From: Paramagnetospirillum magneticum AMB-1
Lineage (GTDB): Bacteria; Pseudomonadota; Alphaproteobacteria; Rhodospirillales; Magnetospirillaceae
Length of the DNA: 64,000 nucleotides
Assembly: GCF_000009985.1 (NCBI RefSeq)
Contig: NC_007626.1
Coordinates: forward strand, 4,755,789-4,819,788
Direction of reading: 5' to 3'
The notes under the pieces are model-generated. The model saw nothing but the letters and a program-made list of their open reading frames with translations, ran no database searches and was not told where the DNA came from. The position numbers and the translations under genes were made by a program. Position 1 is the first letter of the stretch; every line of letters starts with the position of its first letter. Below, piece after piece: positions 8,753 through 18,093 of this stretch.

Positions 8753-9929
8753 GATAGGCACTCTCGGGCAGCCAGGGATGGACCGGGTGGTCCGACGCGG
8801 CGCCGGCACTGCGCAGGATGCGGCCGGACCGTCCCGCCAGATGCAGCCCATGGCCGATTTCCTCGGCGAAGGTTTCCACCGGCATGTGGTGGGAGCAAGA
8901 CGCGCACAGCAGGAAGCCGCCCGGCTCGACCAGGGCGGCGGCCAAGCGGGCCATCTTGCGGTAGCCCTTGGCCCCGGCGCCCAGATCCTTGCGCGACTTG
9001 ACGAAGGCCGGCGGATCGGCCACCACCAGCCCGAAACGCTCTCCCGCCAGGGCCAGGCGCTCCATCTCGGCGAAGGCCTCGGCCCGCACCGTCTGGACCT
9101 CGACCCCGTTGAGCCGTGCCGCCTGATCGGCCAGGGCCAGGGAATGTTCCGACCGGTCCACGGCGATGGTTTGGGTGGCGCCGGCCTTGGCCGCCTGCAC
9201 CGCGAAGCCGCCGGCATAGGTATAGAGGTCCAGCACGCGCCGCCCCTTGGCCAGACGGGCCACGAAGGCGCGGTTGTCGCGCTGGTCGAAGAACCAGCCG
9301 GTTTTCTGTCCGCCGGTCAGATCGGCGACGAAGCGGCACCCGTTCTCCTCCAGCTCCACCGGGCCGTCCACCTGCCCGAAGGCCACGTCGTGATGGGGCT
9401 CGAGCCCTTCCAGCTTGCGCACCGGGCTGTCGTTGACCAGCACCACGGCGCGGGGGGCGAGAACCATCTGCAAGGCGTCGAGCAGAACGGGAAGCAGGCG
9501 CTCCATGCCGGCGGTGTTAGTCTGCACCGCCAGCACGTCGCCGTAGCGGTCGACGATCAGGCCGGGCAGGCGATCGGCCTCGGAATGGACGAGGCGGTAA
9601 TGGGGGGTGGGAAACAACGTGTCGCGGAGCGCCAGAGCGGCGCGCAGGCGTTCGGCCAGGAAATCCACGTCCACGGTGTCGGCGGCGCGGCGCGACAGCA
9701 CGCGGGCGGCGATCAGGGAATGGGGGTTGAAGGTGGCGACGCCCAGACGCTCGTCCCCGGCATCCATCAGGGTGACGAGAGAGCCGGGCGGCAGGGCCTT
9801 GGCCTCGGCCCCCATCTCGATCTCATTGGAGAAGACCCAGGGATGACCGGCCCGAAGGCGCTTCGAGCGCCCCTTGGCCAGGCGGATCACGGGACGGGCG
9901 GCGGGCTGGTCTGGATGTGTCTGTGTCAT
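8724..9929 (-). CDS. rlmI: Class I SAM-dependent rRNA methyltransferase, RlmI-like
   Basis: A 401-residue protein with an N-terminal PUA domain (RLAKGRSKRLRAGHPWVFSNEI) and a C-terminal Rossmann methyltransferase (LDLYTYAGGFAVQAAKAGA as motif I; ADPPAFVKSRKDL and CASCSHHM as catalytic-loop motifs). This is the RlmI/YccW architecture, which in E. coli methylates C1962 of 23S rRNA. The target in this organism is assumed, not shown. Start at ATG 9929; further in-frame ATGs upstream lack a better ribosome site. Its 3' end lies in the AT-rich island. Confidence 0.88.
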   Translation of the reverse strand: MTQTHPDQPAARPVIRLAKGRSKRLRAGHPWVFSNEIEMGAEAKALPPGSLVTLMDAGDERLGVATFNPHSLIAARVLSRRAADTVDVDFLAERLRAALALRDTLFPTPHYRLVHSEADRLPGLIVDRYGDVLAVQTNTAGMERLLPVLLDALQMVLAPRAVVLVNDSPVRKLEGLEPHHDVAFGQVDGPVELEENGCRFVADLTGGQKTGWFFDQRDNRAFVARLAKGRRVLDLYTYAGGFAVQAAKAGATQTIAVDRSEHSLALADQAARLNGVEVQTVRAEAFAEMERLALAGERFGLVVADPPAFVKSRKDLGAGAKGYRKMARLAAALVEPGGFLLCASCSHHMPVETFAEEIGHGLHLAGRSGRILRSAGAASDHPVHPWLPESAYLKAQVFQLD

Positions 9930-9995
9930 GGCCGGCACTTTACGGCGGGGAATCATTATCGCCAAGGGCCTGAAACGCCTGAAAATCGCCATACT

Positions 9996-10037
9996 TTGAT
10001 ATATGTCAATGGCGGCCCGTGCTTCCGTCGGCATAGT
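9996..10037 (+). promoter_or_regulatory. FNR box and -10 element of the ccoNOQP promoter
   Basis: TTGATATATGTCAA at 9996-10009 differs from the FNR/Anr consensus (TTGAT-N4-ATCAA) at one position. CATAGT at 10032-10037 is where a -10 element should be if FNR binds at -41.5, which predicts transcription from about 10044. This is the classic class II layout for low-oxygen activation. The likely activator, an FNR-type protein, is encoded at 18094-18852. Confidence 0.85.
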
Positions 10038-10154
10038 GCGCACACTTGAAGCAAAGAACCACCCGGCCGCCATCGGCCCCGGGGGCATGGTGTCGCCATG
10101 GATCCGGCCGGATGCTTCAGGTGGACCCTTTTCCGGTCGAAACAGGAGTTCGGC

Positions 10155-11609
10155 ATGAGCATCAACACTGAAGCCACGCCCTATCGCGACGACGTGATCA
10201 AGAAGTTCACGATCGCCGCGATTTTCTGGGGCGTCGTGGGCTTCCTGGCGGGCGACTTCATCGCCCTGCAGTTGGCCTTTCCCGTTCTGAACCTCGATCT
10301 CGAGTGGACTTCGTTCGGGCGCCTGCGTCCCGTTCATACTTCCGCGGTGATCTTTGCGTTCGGCGGTAACGTTCTTTTCTCCACCTCTCTGTACATCGTG
10401 CAGCGGACCTGCCGTGCCAGCCTGTTCGGCGGTTCCGGCCTTGGTGGTTTCATTTTCTGGAATTTCCAGGCGCTGATCGTCGTCGCCGCTCTGTCCTATG
10501 TTCTGGGCTTCAGCCAGGGCCAGGAATACGCGGAGCCGGAATGGTGGATCGACCTGTGGCTCACCGTGATTTGGGTGGCCTACCTGATCGCCTTCGCCGG
10601 CACCATCATGAAGCGTAAGGAACCCCACATCTATGTGGCCAACTGGTTCTTCTTCGCCATGATCCTGACCATCGCCATGCTGCACCTCGGCAACAACATC
10701 GCGGTTCCGGCCGCCCTGTTCGGCGGCAGCTGGATGAAGAGCTACAACGTGTTCGGTGGCGTGCAGAACGCCATGACCCAGTGGTGGTACGGCCACAATG
10801 CGGTGGGCTTCTTCCTGACCGCCGGCTTCCTCGGCATCATGTACTACTTCGTGCCGAAGCGGGCCGAGCGTCCGGTGTACTCCTACCGTCTGTCGATCGT
10901 GCACTTCTGGGCGCTGATCTTCCTGTACATCTGGGCCGGTCCGCACCACCTGCACTACACCGCTCTGCCCGATTGGGCGCAGACCCTGGGCATGACCTTC
11001 TCGGTGATGCTGTGGATGCCCTCTTGGGGCGGCATGATCAACGGCCTGATGACCCTGTCGGGTGCCTGGGACAAGCTGCGGACCGATCCGGTCATGCGTT
11101 TCCTGGTCTCCTCGGTGGCGTTCTACGGCATGTCGACCTTCGAAGGTCCGATGATGTCGATCAAGGCGGTGAACTCGCTGTCGCACTACACCGACTGGGG
11201 TATTGGCCACGTGCACTCCGGTGCTCTGGGCTGGGTCGCCTTCGTTTCCTTCGGCGCTCTGTACTACCTGGTTCCCAAGCTGTGGGGCCGCAAGGAGCTG
11301 TACTCGCTGAAGCTGGTGGGGGTCCATTTCTGGGTCGCTACCGTGGGTATCGTCTTCTACATCACCGCCATGTGGATCTCCGGCATCATGCAGGGCCTCA
11401 TGTGGCGTGCGTATGACAGCCTCGGTTTCCTGCAGTACTCGTTCATCGAGACTGTTGAGGCCATGCGTCCGTACTACATGATCCGTGCTCTGGGCGGCTT
11501 CCTCTTCGTGCTCGGCTCGCTGGTGATGGTCTACAACGTCTTCAAGACCATCAAGGGCGACGTCGCTGCGGATGAGGCGGTTGCTTCCACCGCCGGCGCG
11601 GCTCGCTGA
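10155..11609 (+). CDS. ccoN: Cytochrome cbb3 oxidase subunit I (CcoN)
   Basis: The 484-residue catalytic subunit of the high-affinity cbb3 terminal oxidase, with 12 or more membrane helices, haem b and the haem b3-CuB centre. Visible ligand motifs are WWYGHNAVGFFLTAGF and AGPHHLHYTALPDWAQ for CuB, and GIGHVHSGALGW for the haems. It reduces O2 to water while pumping protons at very low oxygen. The ATG at 10155 has ACAGGAG upstream; an earlier in-frame ATG at 10098 lacks one. First gene of ccoNOQP. Confidence 0.98.
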   Translation: MSINTEATPYRDDVIKKFTIAAIFWGVVGFLAGDFIALQLAFPVLNLDLEWTSFGRLRPVHTSAVIFAFGGNVLFSTSLYIVQRTCRASLFGGSGLGGFIFWNFQALIVVAALSYVLGFSQGQEYAEPEWWIDLWLTVIWVAYLIAFAGTIMKRKEPHIYVANWFFFAMILTIAMLHLGNNIAVPAALFGGSWMKSYNVFGGVQNAMTQWWYGHNAVGFFLTAGFLGIMYYFVPKRAERPVYSYRLSIVHFWALIFLYIWAGPHHLHYTALPDWAQTLGMTFSVMLWMPSWGGMINGLMTLSGAWDKLRTDPVMRFLVSSVAFYGMSTFEGPMMSIKAVNSLSHYTDWGIGHVHSGALGWVAFVSFGALYYLVPKLWGRKELYSLKLVGVHFWVATVGIVFYITAMWISGIMQGLMWRAYDSLGFLQYSFIETVEAMRPYYMIRALGGFLFVLGSLVMVYNVFKTIKGDVAADEAVASTAGAAR

Positions 11610-11622
11610 GGAGACCCGACCC

Positions 11623-12345
11623 ATGTTCAAGCATCACGCTAAGCTCGAAACCAACATCTTCTTCCTGGCCGTCGGCATCCTTCTCACGATCGTTGTCGGT
11701 GGTCTGGTCGAAGTCGTGCCGCTGTTCTCGATCGAATCGACGATCGAGAAGGTGGATGGCGTCCGTCCCTATTCTCCCCTGGAGCAGAAGGGCCGCGACA
11801 TCTATATCCGCGAAGGCTGCTACAACTGCCACAGCCAGATGATCCGTCCGTTCAAGGACGAGGTCGAACGCTATGGCCATTACAGCCTCGCGGCCGAGTC
11901 CAAGTACGATCACCCCTTCCAGTGGGGCTCGAAGCGTACCGGTCCCGACCTGGCCCGCGTGGGTGGCAAGTACACCGACGACTGGCAGGTTCGCCACCTC
12001 ATCAACCCGCGTGACGTGGTCCCCGGATCCATCATGCCGGGCTACAAGCATCTGGCTCGTCCGCTGGACTACTCCGACATCCAGGCCAACATGAAGGCCC
12101 TCAAGGTTGTCGGCGTGCCCTACACGGACGCGCAGATCGCCAATGCCAAGAAGGACCTGGAAGAGCAGGTTTTCGGCGACCCGTCTGCCAAGACGGCCGT
12201 CGGCGCCAGCTATCCCAAGGCCAAGATCGGCTCGGCGTCGGGTAACGCCAAGGTCACCGAAATGGACGCCTTGGTCGCCTATCTGCAGGTGCTGGGAACC
12301 ATGGTCGATTTCTCGACCGTGAAGCCCGAGGCAATCCGCCGCTAG
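11623..12345 (+). CDS. ccoO: Cytochrome cbb3 oxidase subunit II (CcoO)
   Basis: A 240-residue membrane-anchored monohaem cytochrome c. An N-terminal helix (about residues 11-34) is followed by a periplasmic domain with the haem motif CYNCH (C66, C69, H70), and IMPGY may supply the axial methionine. It passes electrons from CcoP to the CcoN active site. The start, 13 bases after ccoN, has GAGGAG upstream. Confidence 0.98.
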   Translation: MFKHHAKLETNIFFLAVGILLTIVVGGLVEVVPLFSIESTIEKVDGVRPYSPLEQKGRDIYIREGCYNCHSQMIRPFKDEVERYGHYSLAAESKYDHPFQWGSKRTGPDLARVGGKYTDDWQVRHLINPRDVVPGSIMPGYKHLARPLDYSDIQANMKALKVVGVPYTDAQIANAKKDLEEQVFGDPSAKTAVGASYPKAKIGSASGNAKVTEMDALVAYLQVLGTMVDFSTVKPEAIRR

Positions 12346-12358
12346 AGGAGTACGGGGT

Positions 12359-12520
12359 TTGTTCGTCGCTTTCGTCGACAATATACTCCGGCCCTTCTGG
12401 GTCTTGTGGGTGATGATGATCTTCACCGGGGTTGTTTTCTATGCCTACTGGCCGAAGAACAAAAGTCGGCTGGAAGACTACGGAAACATCCCGTTGAGGG
12501 ACGACAATGAGGAGCGCTAA
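12359..12520 (+). CDS. ccoQ: Cytochrome cbb3 oxidase subunit CcoQ
   Basis: A 53-residue single-helix protein read from TTG at 12359: MFVAFVDNILRPFWVLWVMM and on, ending IPLRDDNEER, with the FYAYWP motif that marks CcoQ/FixQ. It stabilises the interaction of CcoP with the CcoNO core. AGAGGAG lies upstream, partly inside the ccoO stop region. Position and sequence agree with CcoQ; only the TTG start is less certain, since no ATG or GTG fits the frame. Confidence 0.93.
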   Translation: MFVAFVDNILRPFWVLWVMMIFTGVVFYAYWPKNKSRLEDYGNIPLRDDNEER

Positions 12521-12522
12521 CA

Positions 12523-13383
12523 ATGGCGACCATTGAAAAGGACTCGGTGTCCGGTCAGAACACTACCGGTCACGAGTGGGACGGCATCAAGGAGCTGAAT
12601 ACTCCTTTGCCGAAGTGGTGGGTCTACGTTTTCTGGGCCACCGTCCTGTGGGCCATCGGCTACTGGGTCGCGTACCCGGCGTGGCCGCTGGTCAACGGCT
12701 ACACCAAGGGCACGCTGGGCTATTCGTCCCGCGGCGAGCTCGATAACGAACTGGCGGCCCAGAAGAAGTCCCGTTCGGCTTGGCTGTCCAAGATCGAGGC
12801 GTCCGACGTGGCCGCCATCGAGAAGGACAAGGACCTGCTGCGCTATGCCATGGCCGGCGGCAAGATCGCGTTCAACGAGAACTGCGGCGCTTGCCACGGT
12901 GTCGGCGGCGTCGGTGCCTATGGCTACCCGACCCTGGCCGATGACGAATGGCTGTGGGGCGGCACCCTGGCCGACATCGAACAGACCATCAAGTTCGGTG
13001 TCCGCAACACCAACGCCAACTCGCGTCAGAGCGAGATGCCGAAGTTTGGTGTCGATGGCGTGCTCAAGCCCGAGCAGATCGCCGCCGTCTCCGACTACGT
13101 GGTGTCGCTGGCCTCCAAGGCTCCGGCCAAGGGCTCGGCGGGCGAGACCGTCTATGCCGAAAACTGCGCCGTCTGCCACGCCGAAGATGGTTCGGGCATG
13201 GCCGCGGTGGGTGCTCCGGCCCTGAACAACCAGATCTGGCTGTACAAGGGCACCAAGGACGCCATCGTTGCCCAGGTGAACAAGCCCAAGCACGGCTCCA
13301 TGCCCGCTTGGTCCGAACGCCTGGACGCCAGCACCATCAAGATGCTGGCCGTCTACGTCCATAACCTGGGCGGCGGCAAGTAA
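12523..13383 (+). CDS. ccoP: Cytochrome cbb3 oxidase subunit III, dihaem (CcoP)
   Basis: A 286-residue protein with a membrane helix at about residues 32-52 and two cytochrome c domains with haem motifs CGACH (C121-H125) and CAVCH (C215-H219). The N-terminal half carries TPLPKWWVYVFWATVLWAIGYW, a CcoP hallmark. It accepts electrons from the bc1 complex or soluble cytochrome c. It begins two bases after ccoQ; a strong hairpin follows the gene. Confidence 0.98.
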   Translation: MATIEKDSVSGQNTTGHEWDGIKELNTPLPKWWVYVFWATVLWAIGYWVAYPAWPLVNGYTKGTLGYSSRGELDNELAAQKKSRSAWLSKIEASDVAAIEKDKDLLRYAMAGGKIAFNENCGACHGVGGVGAYGYPTLADDEWLWGGTLADIEQTIKFGVRNTNANSRQSEMPKFGVDGVLKPEQIAAVSDYVVSLASKAPAKGSAGETVYAENCAVCHAEDGSGMAAVGAPALNNQIWLYKGTKDAIVAQVNKPKHGSMPAWSERLDASTIKMLAVYVHNLGGGK

Positions 13384-13406
13384 GAGTGTAAGTGGGGGGA
13401 CCCGGT

Positions 13407-13438
13407 GGGGTGCGTGCCTGGAAACAGGGGCGCACCCC
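13407..13438 (+). terminator. Hairpin after ccoP
   Basis: GGGGTGCG (13407-13414) pairs with CGCACCCC (13431-13438), and an inner CCTG/CAGG stem is closed by a GAAA tetraloop. No T-run follows, so it may protect the transcript's 3' end as much as terminate it. It separates ccoNOQP from ccoGHIS. Confidence 0.6.
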
Positions 13439-13634
13439 ATCGGCATATCTGGAGGCTGCTCATCGCCCCGTTCCGCCGCCGGCCGGACCCGCGCCGCGCT
13501 GGGCACGGGCGATAAAACAAGCATTCTAGATTCGATGAATTTGGAGTATCACAACCGCGTGGCGGGACGGGGCGCGAAACACGCCTCCCCGCCTTGTCAT
13601 TTGGCCCCCCTTCGCAGCAGAGCGTTCGCACATC

Positions 13635-15092
13635 ATGGCCTCCCCCAAGATCGATCCGACCCTGAAGAAGCCCGCCGGCGACGGCGACGGTCCGCTTTAC
13701 GCCGAGACCGTGATGATTCACCCGCGCACGGTGAAGGGGATTTTCCGTACCTGGAAATGGGCGGCCATGATCGTCCTGCTGGCGGTCTATCACATCGCGC
13801 CGTTCCTGCGCTGGGATCGCGGTCCCGATGCCCCCAGCCAGGCCATTCTGGCCGACATGACCGGTCGGCGCGGCTATTTCTTCTTCCTCGAGATCTGGCC
13901 GCAGGAGGTCTACTACATCACCGGCCTGCTGTTCCTGGCCGCCATCGCCCTGTTCTTCATGAGCTCGCTGGCCGGGCGCATCTGGTGCGGCTTCTTCTGC
14001 TTCCAGACCGTCTACACCGACCTGTTCATGTATGTGGAACGGCTGGTGGTGGGCGACCGCGCCAAGCGCATGGCGCTGGACCGCGCCAAATGGAACGGTG
14101 AAAAGCTGGTCAAGAAGACCATCATCAACGTGGTCTGGCTGTTGATCGCCGCCTCGTGCGGCATCGGCTTCACCCTGTATTTCGGCGATGCGCCGACCAT
14201 GCTGCGCGACATCTTCGCCGGCCGCGAGGATACTGCGGTCTATGGCACCATCGCCGTGGTGGGCGGCTGCTGCTTCCTGCTGGCCGGCTATGCCCGCGAG
14301 CAGGTCTGCCTGTATATGTGCCCCTATTCGCGCTTCCAGTCGGCCATGTTCGACGAGCATTCGCTGATCATCACCTATGAGGAATGGCGCGGCGAGCCCA
14401 GGAAGCCCATCCGCAAGAGCGAGACCTTCGAAGGCCGGGGCCACTGCATCGACTGCAAGATGTGCGTCACCGCCTGCCCCACCGGCATCGACATCCGCGA
14501 CGGCATGCAGATGGGCTGCATCGGCTGCGCCCTGTGCATCGATGCCTGCAACACCATGATGGACAAGTACAACCTGCCGCGTGGCCTGATCACCTGGGAT
14601 TCCTCGGCCAATCTCGCGGCGCGGGAAAAGGGCGAGAAGACCAGCATCAAGCTGATCCGTCCCCGCACCATCGTCTACGTGGCGATCATCACCGCGGTCA
14701 GCGCCCTGATGGTCTTCGGCCTGTCGTCGCGCAAGAGCTTCGACATCGCCGTGCAGCACGAGCGCGCCCCGCTGTTCGTCCAGTTGTCCGACGGCGCGAT
14801 CCGCAACGGCTATACCGTCAAGATCCTCAACATGGTGCGCGAGAACCGCGAGTTCGAACTATCGGTGTCGGGCATCGACGGCGCCGGCCTCAGCGTGGTC
14901 GGCGGCCAGGCCTCGGGCGCCAAGGCCATGCTGCGGGTCGAACCCGACGCGGTCGGCACCTACAATATCTTCGTCACCGCTCCCGCCGACAAGTTGCAGG
15001 GCAAGCGCACGCCGCTGTACTTTACCCTGCGCGAGACGGCCAAGGGCGGAAGCAACCGTCTCGAATCCCTGTTCGCCGCACCGGAGAGGTAA
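13635..15092 (+). CDS. ccoG: Cytochrome c oxidase accessory protein CcoG (FixG)
   Basis: A 485-residue polyferredoxin-like membrane protein with five or so helices, the CGFFCFQTVYTDLF and MCPYSRFQS segments, and two ferredoxin clusters CIDCKMCVTACPTG and CIGCALCIDACN at about residues 270-315. A periplasmic C-terminal Ig-like domain follows. CcoG acts in copper handling during cbb3 assembly, probably as a cupric reductase. ATG at 13635; no strong FNR box was found in the 250 bases upstream. First gene of ccoGHIS. Confidence 0.97.
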   Translation: MASPKIDPTLKKPAGDGDGPLYAETVMIHPRTVKGIFRTWKWAAMIVLLAVYHIAPFLRWDRGPDAPSQAILADMTGRRGYFFFLEIWPQEVYYITGLLFLAAIALFFMSSLAGRIWCGFFCFQTVYTDLFMYVERLVVGDRAKRMALDRAKWNGEKLVKKTIINVVWLLIAASCGIGFTLYFGDAPTMLRDIFAGREDTAVYGTIAVVGGCCFLLAGYAREQVCLYMCPYSRFQSAMFDEHSLIITYEEWRGEPRKPIRKSETFEGRGHCIDCKMCVTACPTGIDIRDGMQMGCIGCALCIDACNTMMDKYNLPRGLITWDSSANLAAREKGEKTSIKLIRPRTIVYVAIITAVSALMVFGLSSRKSFDIAVQHERAPLFVQLSDGAIRNGYTVKILNMVRENREFELSVSGIDGAGLSVVGGQASGAKAMLRVEPDAVGTYNIFVTAPADKLQGKRTPLYFTLRETAKGGSNRLESLFAAPER

Positions 15093-15093
15093 T

Positions 15094-15582
15094 ATGGACA
15101 TGACCCAACAGCGCAAGCCCGGCTGGTGGTACCCCTATATCTTCGTCGGCGGCTTCATGGTGGTGCTGGCGGTGAACTTCACCATGGCGTATTTCGCCAA
15201 TTCCACCTTCTCGGGGATCTCCACCGAGCGTCCCTATGAAAAGGGTCTGGCCTTCAACCAGACCCTGGAGGCCGCCCGCAAGCAGGAGGCCCTGAACTGG
15301 TCGGTGGACCTGCAGGTGGAGCCCGCCGCCAACCATGGCGCCCATGTCACCATCACCTACAAGGACGCGGCGGGCCATCCCGTGGACGGCATGGAGGTGA
15401 AGGCCCTGTTCGTGCGCCCCACCGCCAAGGGCCATGACCGCGAGGTGCGTCTGGCCCCGGTCGGTCCCGGCGCCTATGCCACCTTGCAGGAACTGCCCCT
15501 GTCCGGCGTCTGGGACATGACCCTGCTGGCTTCGGCCAAGGATACGCCCTATTCGGTGCTGCGCCGCATCGTGGTGCCGTGA
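15094..15582 (+). CDS. ccoH: CcoH/FixH assembly protein
   Basis: A 162-residue protein with one N-terminal membrane helix (about residues 11-31, WWYPYIFVGGFMVVLAVNF) and a periplasmic beta domain. The FSGISTERPYEKGLAFNQTL stretch is characteristic of FixH. It is required for stable cbb3 oxidase assembly. It starts one base after the ccoG stop and overlaps ccoI by four bases (GTGA), showing tight translational coupling. Confidence 0.96.
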   Translation: MDMTQQRKPGWWYPYIFVGGFMVVLAVNFTMAYFANSTFSGISTERPYEKGLAFNQTLEAARKQEALNWSVDLQVEPAANHGAHVTITYKDAAGHPVDGMEVKALFVRPTAKGHDREVRLAPVGPGAYATLQELPLSGVWDMTLLASAKDTPYSVLRRIVVP

Positions 15583-17927
15583 CCCAGGCTGTGTTGTGCC
15601 GCCATTGCGGAGGTCCCATGCCGGCCGATCTGGCCGGCGACTTCTGCTGTCGCGGCTGCGAGGGCGCGTTTCACCTGCTCGAAGGCCTGGGCCTGGAGCA
15701 GTACTACAGCCGCCGGACCAACGATCCGGCGGCGCGGCTGTTGCGCCCCGACGACGATGCCGACCGCTATCACGACTTTTCCGCCCATGTCATCACCGAC
15801 GGCGACAAGGGTGAATCCAGCCTCCATCTGATGATCGAGGGGCTGCATTGCGGCGCCTGCATCTGGCTGATCGAATCTCTGCTGAACAAGCAGACGGGCG
15901 TCACCTGGGCGCGGGTCAACATGACCACGCGCCGTCTGGTGGTGCGCTGGCACACCGGCGAGACCGAGCCAGGCGTCCTGCTGGCCCCGGTGATCAGCGT
16001 CGGCTACCGTCTGGTGCCCTACGACCCCGAGCGCCTCGGCCTGGAAACCCAGCGCCAGGAAAAGGAATTGCTGCGCGCCATGGCCATCGCCGGCTTCGCC
16101 GCCGGCAACGTCATGCTGCTGTCGGTCTCGGTCTGGGCCGGGCATTTCTCCTATATGGGACCCGCCACCCGGGGCCTGATGCACTGGATCTCGGCCCTGG
16201 TGGTCCTGCCCGCCGTGGCGTGGTGCGTGCGCCCCTTCGCCCGCTCGGCGGTGGCGGCGCTGCGGGCCGGGCGCACCAACATGGATGTGCCCATCACCAT
16301 CGGCGTGACCCTGGCCTGCCTGATGAGCCTGTGGGAGACCATCAATGGCGGCGAATACGCCTATTTCGATTCCGCCATCACTCTGCTGTTCTTCCTGCTG
16401 ATCGGCCGCTACCTGGATTCCCGGGCGCGGGGCCGGGCCCGAACCACGGTGGAGCACCTGCTGGCGCTGGACGCCGTGGCGGTCACCGTGCTGGAAGACG
16501 ACGGCAGCCAGCGCATGCTGCCCCCCCACAAGGTGGCGCCGGGCTCACGCGTGCTGGTGGCGGCGGGCGAGCGCATCGGCGTCGACGGCCGCATCATCGA
16601 CGGCCGCTCGGACGTGGATACCAGCCTGCTGACAGGCGAAAGTCTGCCGGTCTCGGTCACCGCCGGAGCCCAGGTCTTCGCCGGCACCATCAACCTGTCC
16701 GCCCCGCTGCGCCTGGAAGTGTCGGCGGTGGGCGAGCGCACCCTGTTGGCCGAGATCGTCCGCATGATGGAGGTGGCCGAACAGGGCCGCGCCCGTTATG
16801 TGGCCCTGGCCGACCGGGTGTCGCGCTGGTACGCCCCGGTAGTGCACGTGGCTGCCCTGGCCACCTTCACCGGCTGGACCGTCTTCACCAATACGCCGTG
16901 GCAGGAGGCCCTGCTTTATGCCGTGGCGGTGCTGATCATCACCTGCCCCTGCGCCCTGGCTCTGGCCGTGCCGGTGGTGCAGGTCATCGCCTCGGGCCGC
17001 CTGATGCGCCAGGGCGTGCTGGTCAAGTCGGCCACGGCGCTGGAACGCTTCGCCGATGCCGACACCGTGGTGTTCGACAAGACCGGCACCCTGACCCTGG
17101 GCAAGCCCAGCCTGACCGAGGACGGCGGCTGGACCCGGGACGACCTGACGGCGGCGGCCGGGCTGACGCCCGCCTCGCGTCATCCCCTGGCCCGGGCCAT
17201 CACCGCCGCCTGTCCTACTGCCCCGGTGGCCGACGGCGTGGTCGAGGTTCCCGGCATGGGACTGGAGATTCCCGCCCAAGGCATCCGCCTGGGCAGCCGT
17301 AAATTCGTCGGCGTCGCCGACGACGCCAGCGGCGACGGCCCCGAGCTGTGGCTGGCCCGGCCCGGCCATGCGCCGGTGCGCTTTGCCTTCTCCGACGCCT
17401 TGCGCGCCGATGCCGTTGCCGTGGTGGCCGAGCTGCGCCGCCTGGGCATATCCGTCGAACTGCTGTCGGGCGATCGCCCCGCCGCCGCCGCCAAGGTGGC
17501 CGAAGCCCTGGGACTGGCCGAGTGGCGGGCCGGATGCACGCCTGCGGAAAAGTGCGCCCGTCTGGCCGAGCTGGCCGGGCAAGGCCGCAAGGTGCTGATG
17601 ATCGGCGACGGCCTCAACGACGCCCCGGCCCTGGCCGCCGCCCATGTCTCCATGTCGCCGTCCACCGCCGTCGACGTCAGCCAGACCGCCGCCGACGTAG
17701 TGTTCCAGGGCGGGCGCCTCGCCCCCGTCATCGAGACCCTGGACGTGGCCCGCCTGTCGCGCATCCTGGTGAAGCAGAATTTTGGTCTGGCGCTGGGCTA
17801 CAACCTCTTCACCGTGCCGCTGGCCATAGCCGGAATGGTCACCCCCCTCATCGCCGCGATTGCCATGTCCACCTCGTCACTGGTAGTAATTGGAAACGCC
17901 CTGCGTCTATCGCGCCGGAGAGGTTAG
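15579..17927 (+). CDS. ccoI: Copper-translocating P-type ATPase CcoI (FixI)
   Basis: A 782-residue P1B-type ATPase. The N-terminal cysteine-rich region (CRHCGGPMPADLAGDFCCRGC) is typical of CcoI and is followed by a heavy-metal domain with HCGAC. The transport motif CPCALALAVP, the phosphorylation site DKTGTLTLG and the hinge GDGLNDAPAL are all intact. It exports copper towards the periplasm to supply CuB of CcoN. The GTG start at 15579 overlaps the ccoH stop. Confidence 0.97.
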   Translation: MTQAVLCRHCGGPMPADLAGDFCCRGCEGAFHLLEGLGLEQYYSRRTNDPAARLLRPDDDADRYHDFSAHVITDGDKGESSLHLMIEGLHCGACIWLIESLLNKQTGVTWARVNMTTRRLVVRWHTGETEPGVLLAPVISVGYRLVPYDPERLGLETQRQEKELLRAMAIAGFAAGNVMLLSVSVWAGHFSYMGPATRGLMHWISALVVLPAVAWCVRPFARSAVAALRAGRTNMDVPITIGVTLACLMSLWETINGGEYAYFDSAITLLFFLLIGRYLDSRARGRARTTVEHLLALDAVAVTVLEDDGSQRMLPPHKVAPGSRVLVAAGERIGVDGRIIDGRSDVDTSLLTGESLPVSVTAGAQVFAGTINLSAPLRLEVSAVGERTLLAEIVRMMEVAEQGRARYVALADRVSRWYAPVVHVAALATFTGWTVFTNTPWQEALLYAVAVLIITCPCALALAVPVVQVIASGRLMRQGVLVKSATALERFADADTVVFDKTGTLTLGKPSLTEDGGWTRDDLTAAAGLTPASRHPLARAITAACPTAPVADGVVEVPGMGLEIPAQGIRLGSRKFVGVADDASGDGPELWLARPGHAPVRFAFSDALRADAVAVVAELRRLGISVELLSGDRPAAAAKVAEALGLAEWRAGCTPAEKCARLAELAGQGRKVLMIGDGLNDAPALAAAHVSMSPSTAVDVSQTAADVVFQGGRLAPVIETLDVARLSRILVKQNFGLALGYNLFTVPLAIAGMVTPLIAAIAMSTSSLVVIGNALRLSRRRG

Positions 17928-18088
17928 TGGACAATCTGTTGATGCTGATTCCCGTGGCCCTGGGTTTGGGCTTCGTGGGGTTGCTCGGATTCCTGTGGGC
18001 TTTGAAGTCAGGTCAGTTCGATGACCTTGACGGCGCGGCGCATCGCATTCTCTTTGATGACGACGAACAGCCCAAGACCGGGGCTTGA
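17927..18088 (+). CDS. ccoS: cbb3 oxidase assembly protein CcoS
   Basis: A 53-residue protein read from GTG at 17927, one base into the ccoI stop (TAGTG). One helix (MLIPVALGLGFVGLLGFLWA) is followed by LKSGQFDDLDGAAHRILFDD, the diagnostic CcoS tail. CcoS is needed to insert haem and copper cofactors into CcoN. Fixed position after ccoI confirms it. Too short for most default length cut-offs. Confidence 0.96.
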   Translation: MDNLLMLIPVALGLGFVGLLGFLWALKSGQFDDLDGAAHRILFDDDEQPKTGA

Positions 18089-18093
18089 GGGGG

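Noticed and set aside
8724..11630. A 968-codon minus-strand open frame running from rlmI through the whole of ccoN
   Set aside because: Only the part from 9929 downwards matches a protein family. The rest is antisense to ccoN and reads as low-complexity His/Gly/Arg/Asp sequence, a usual by-product of high GC.
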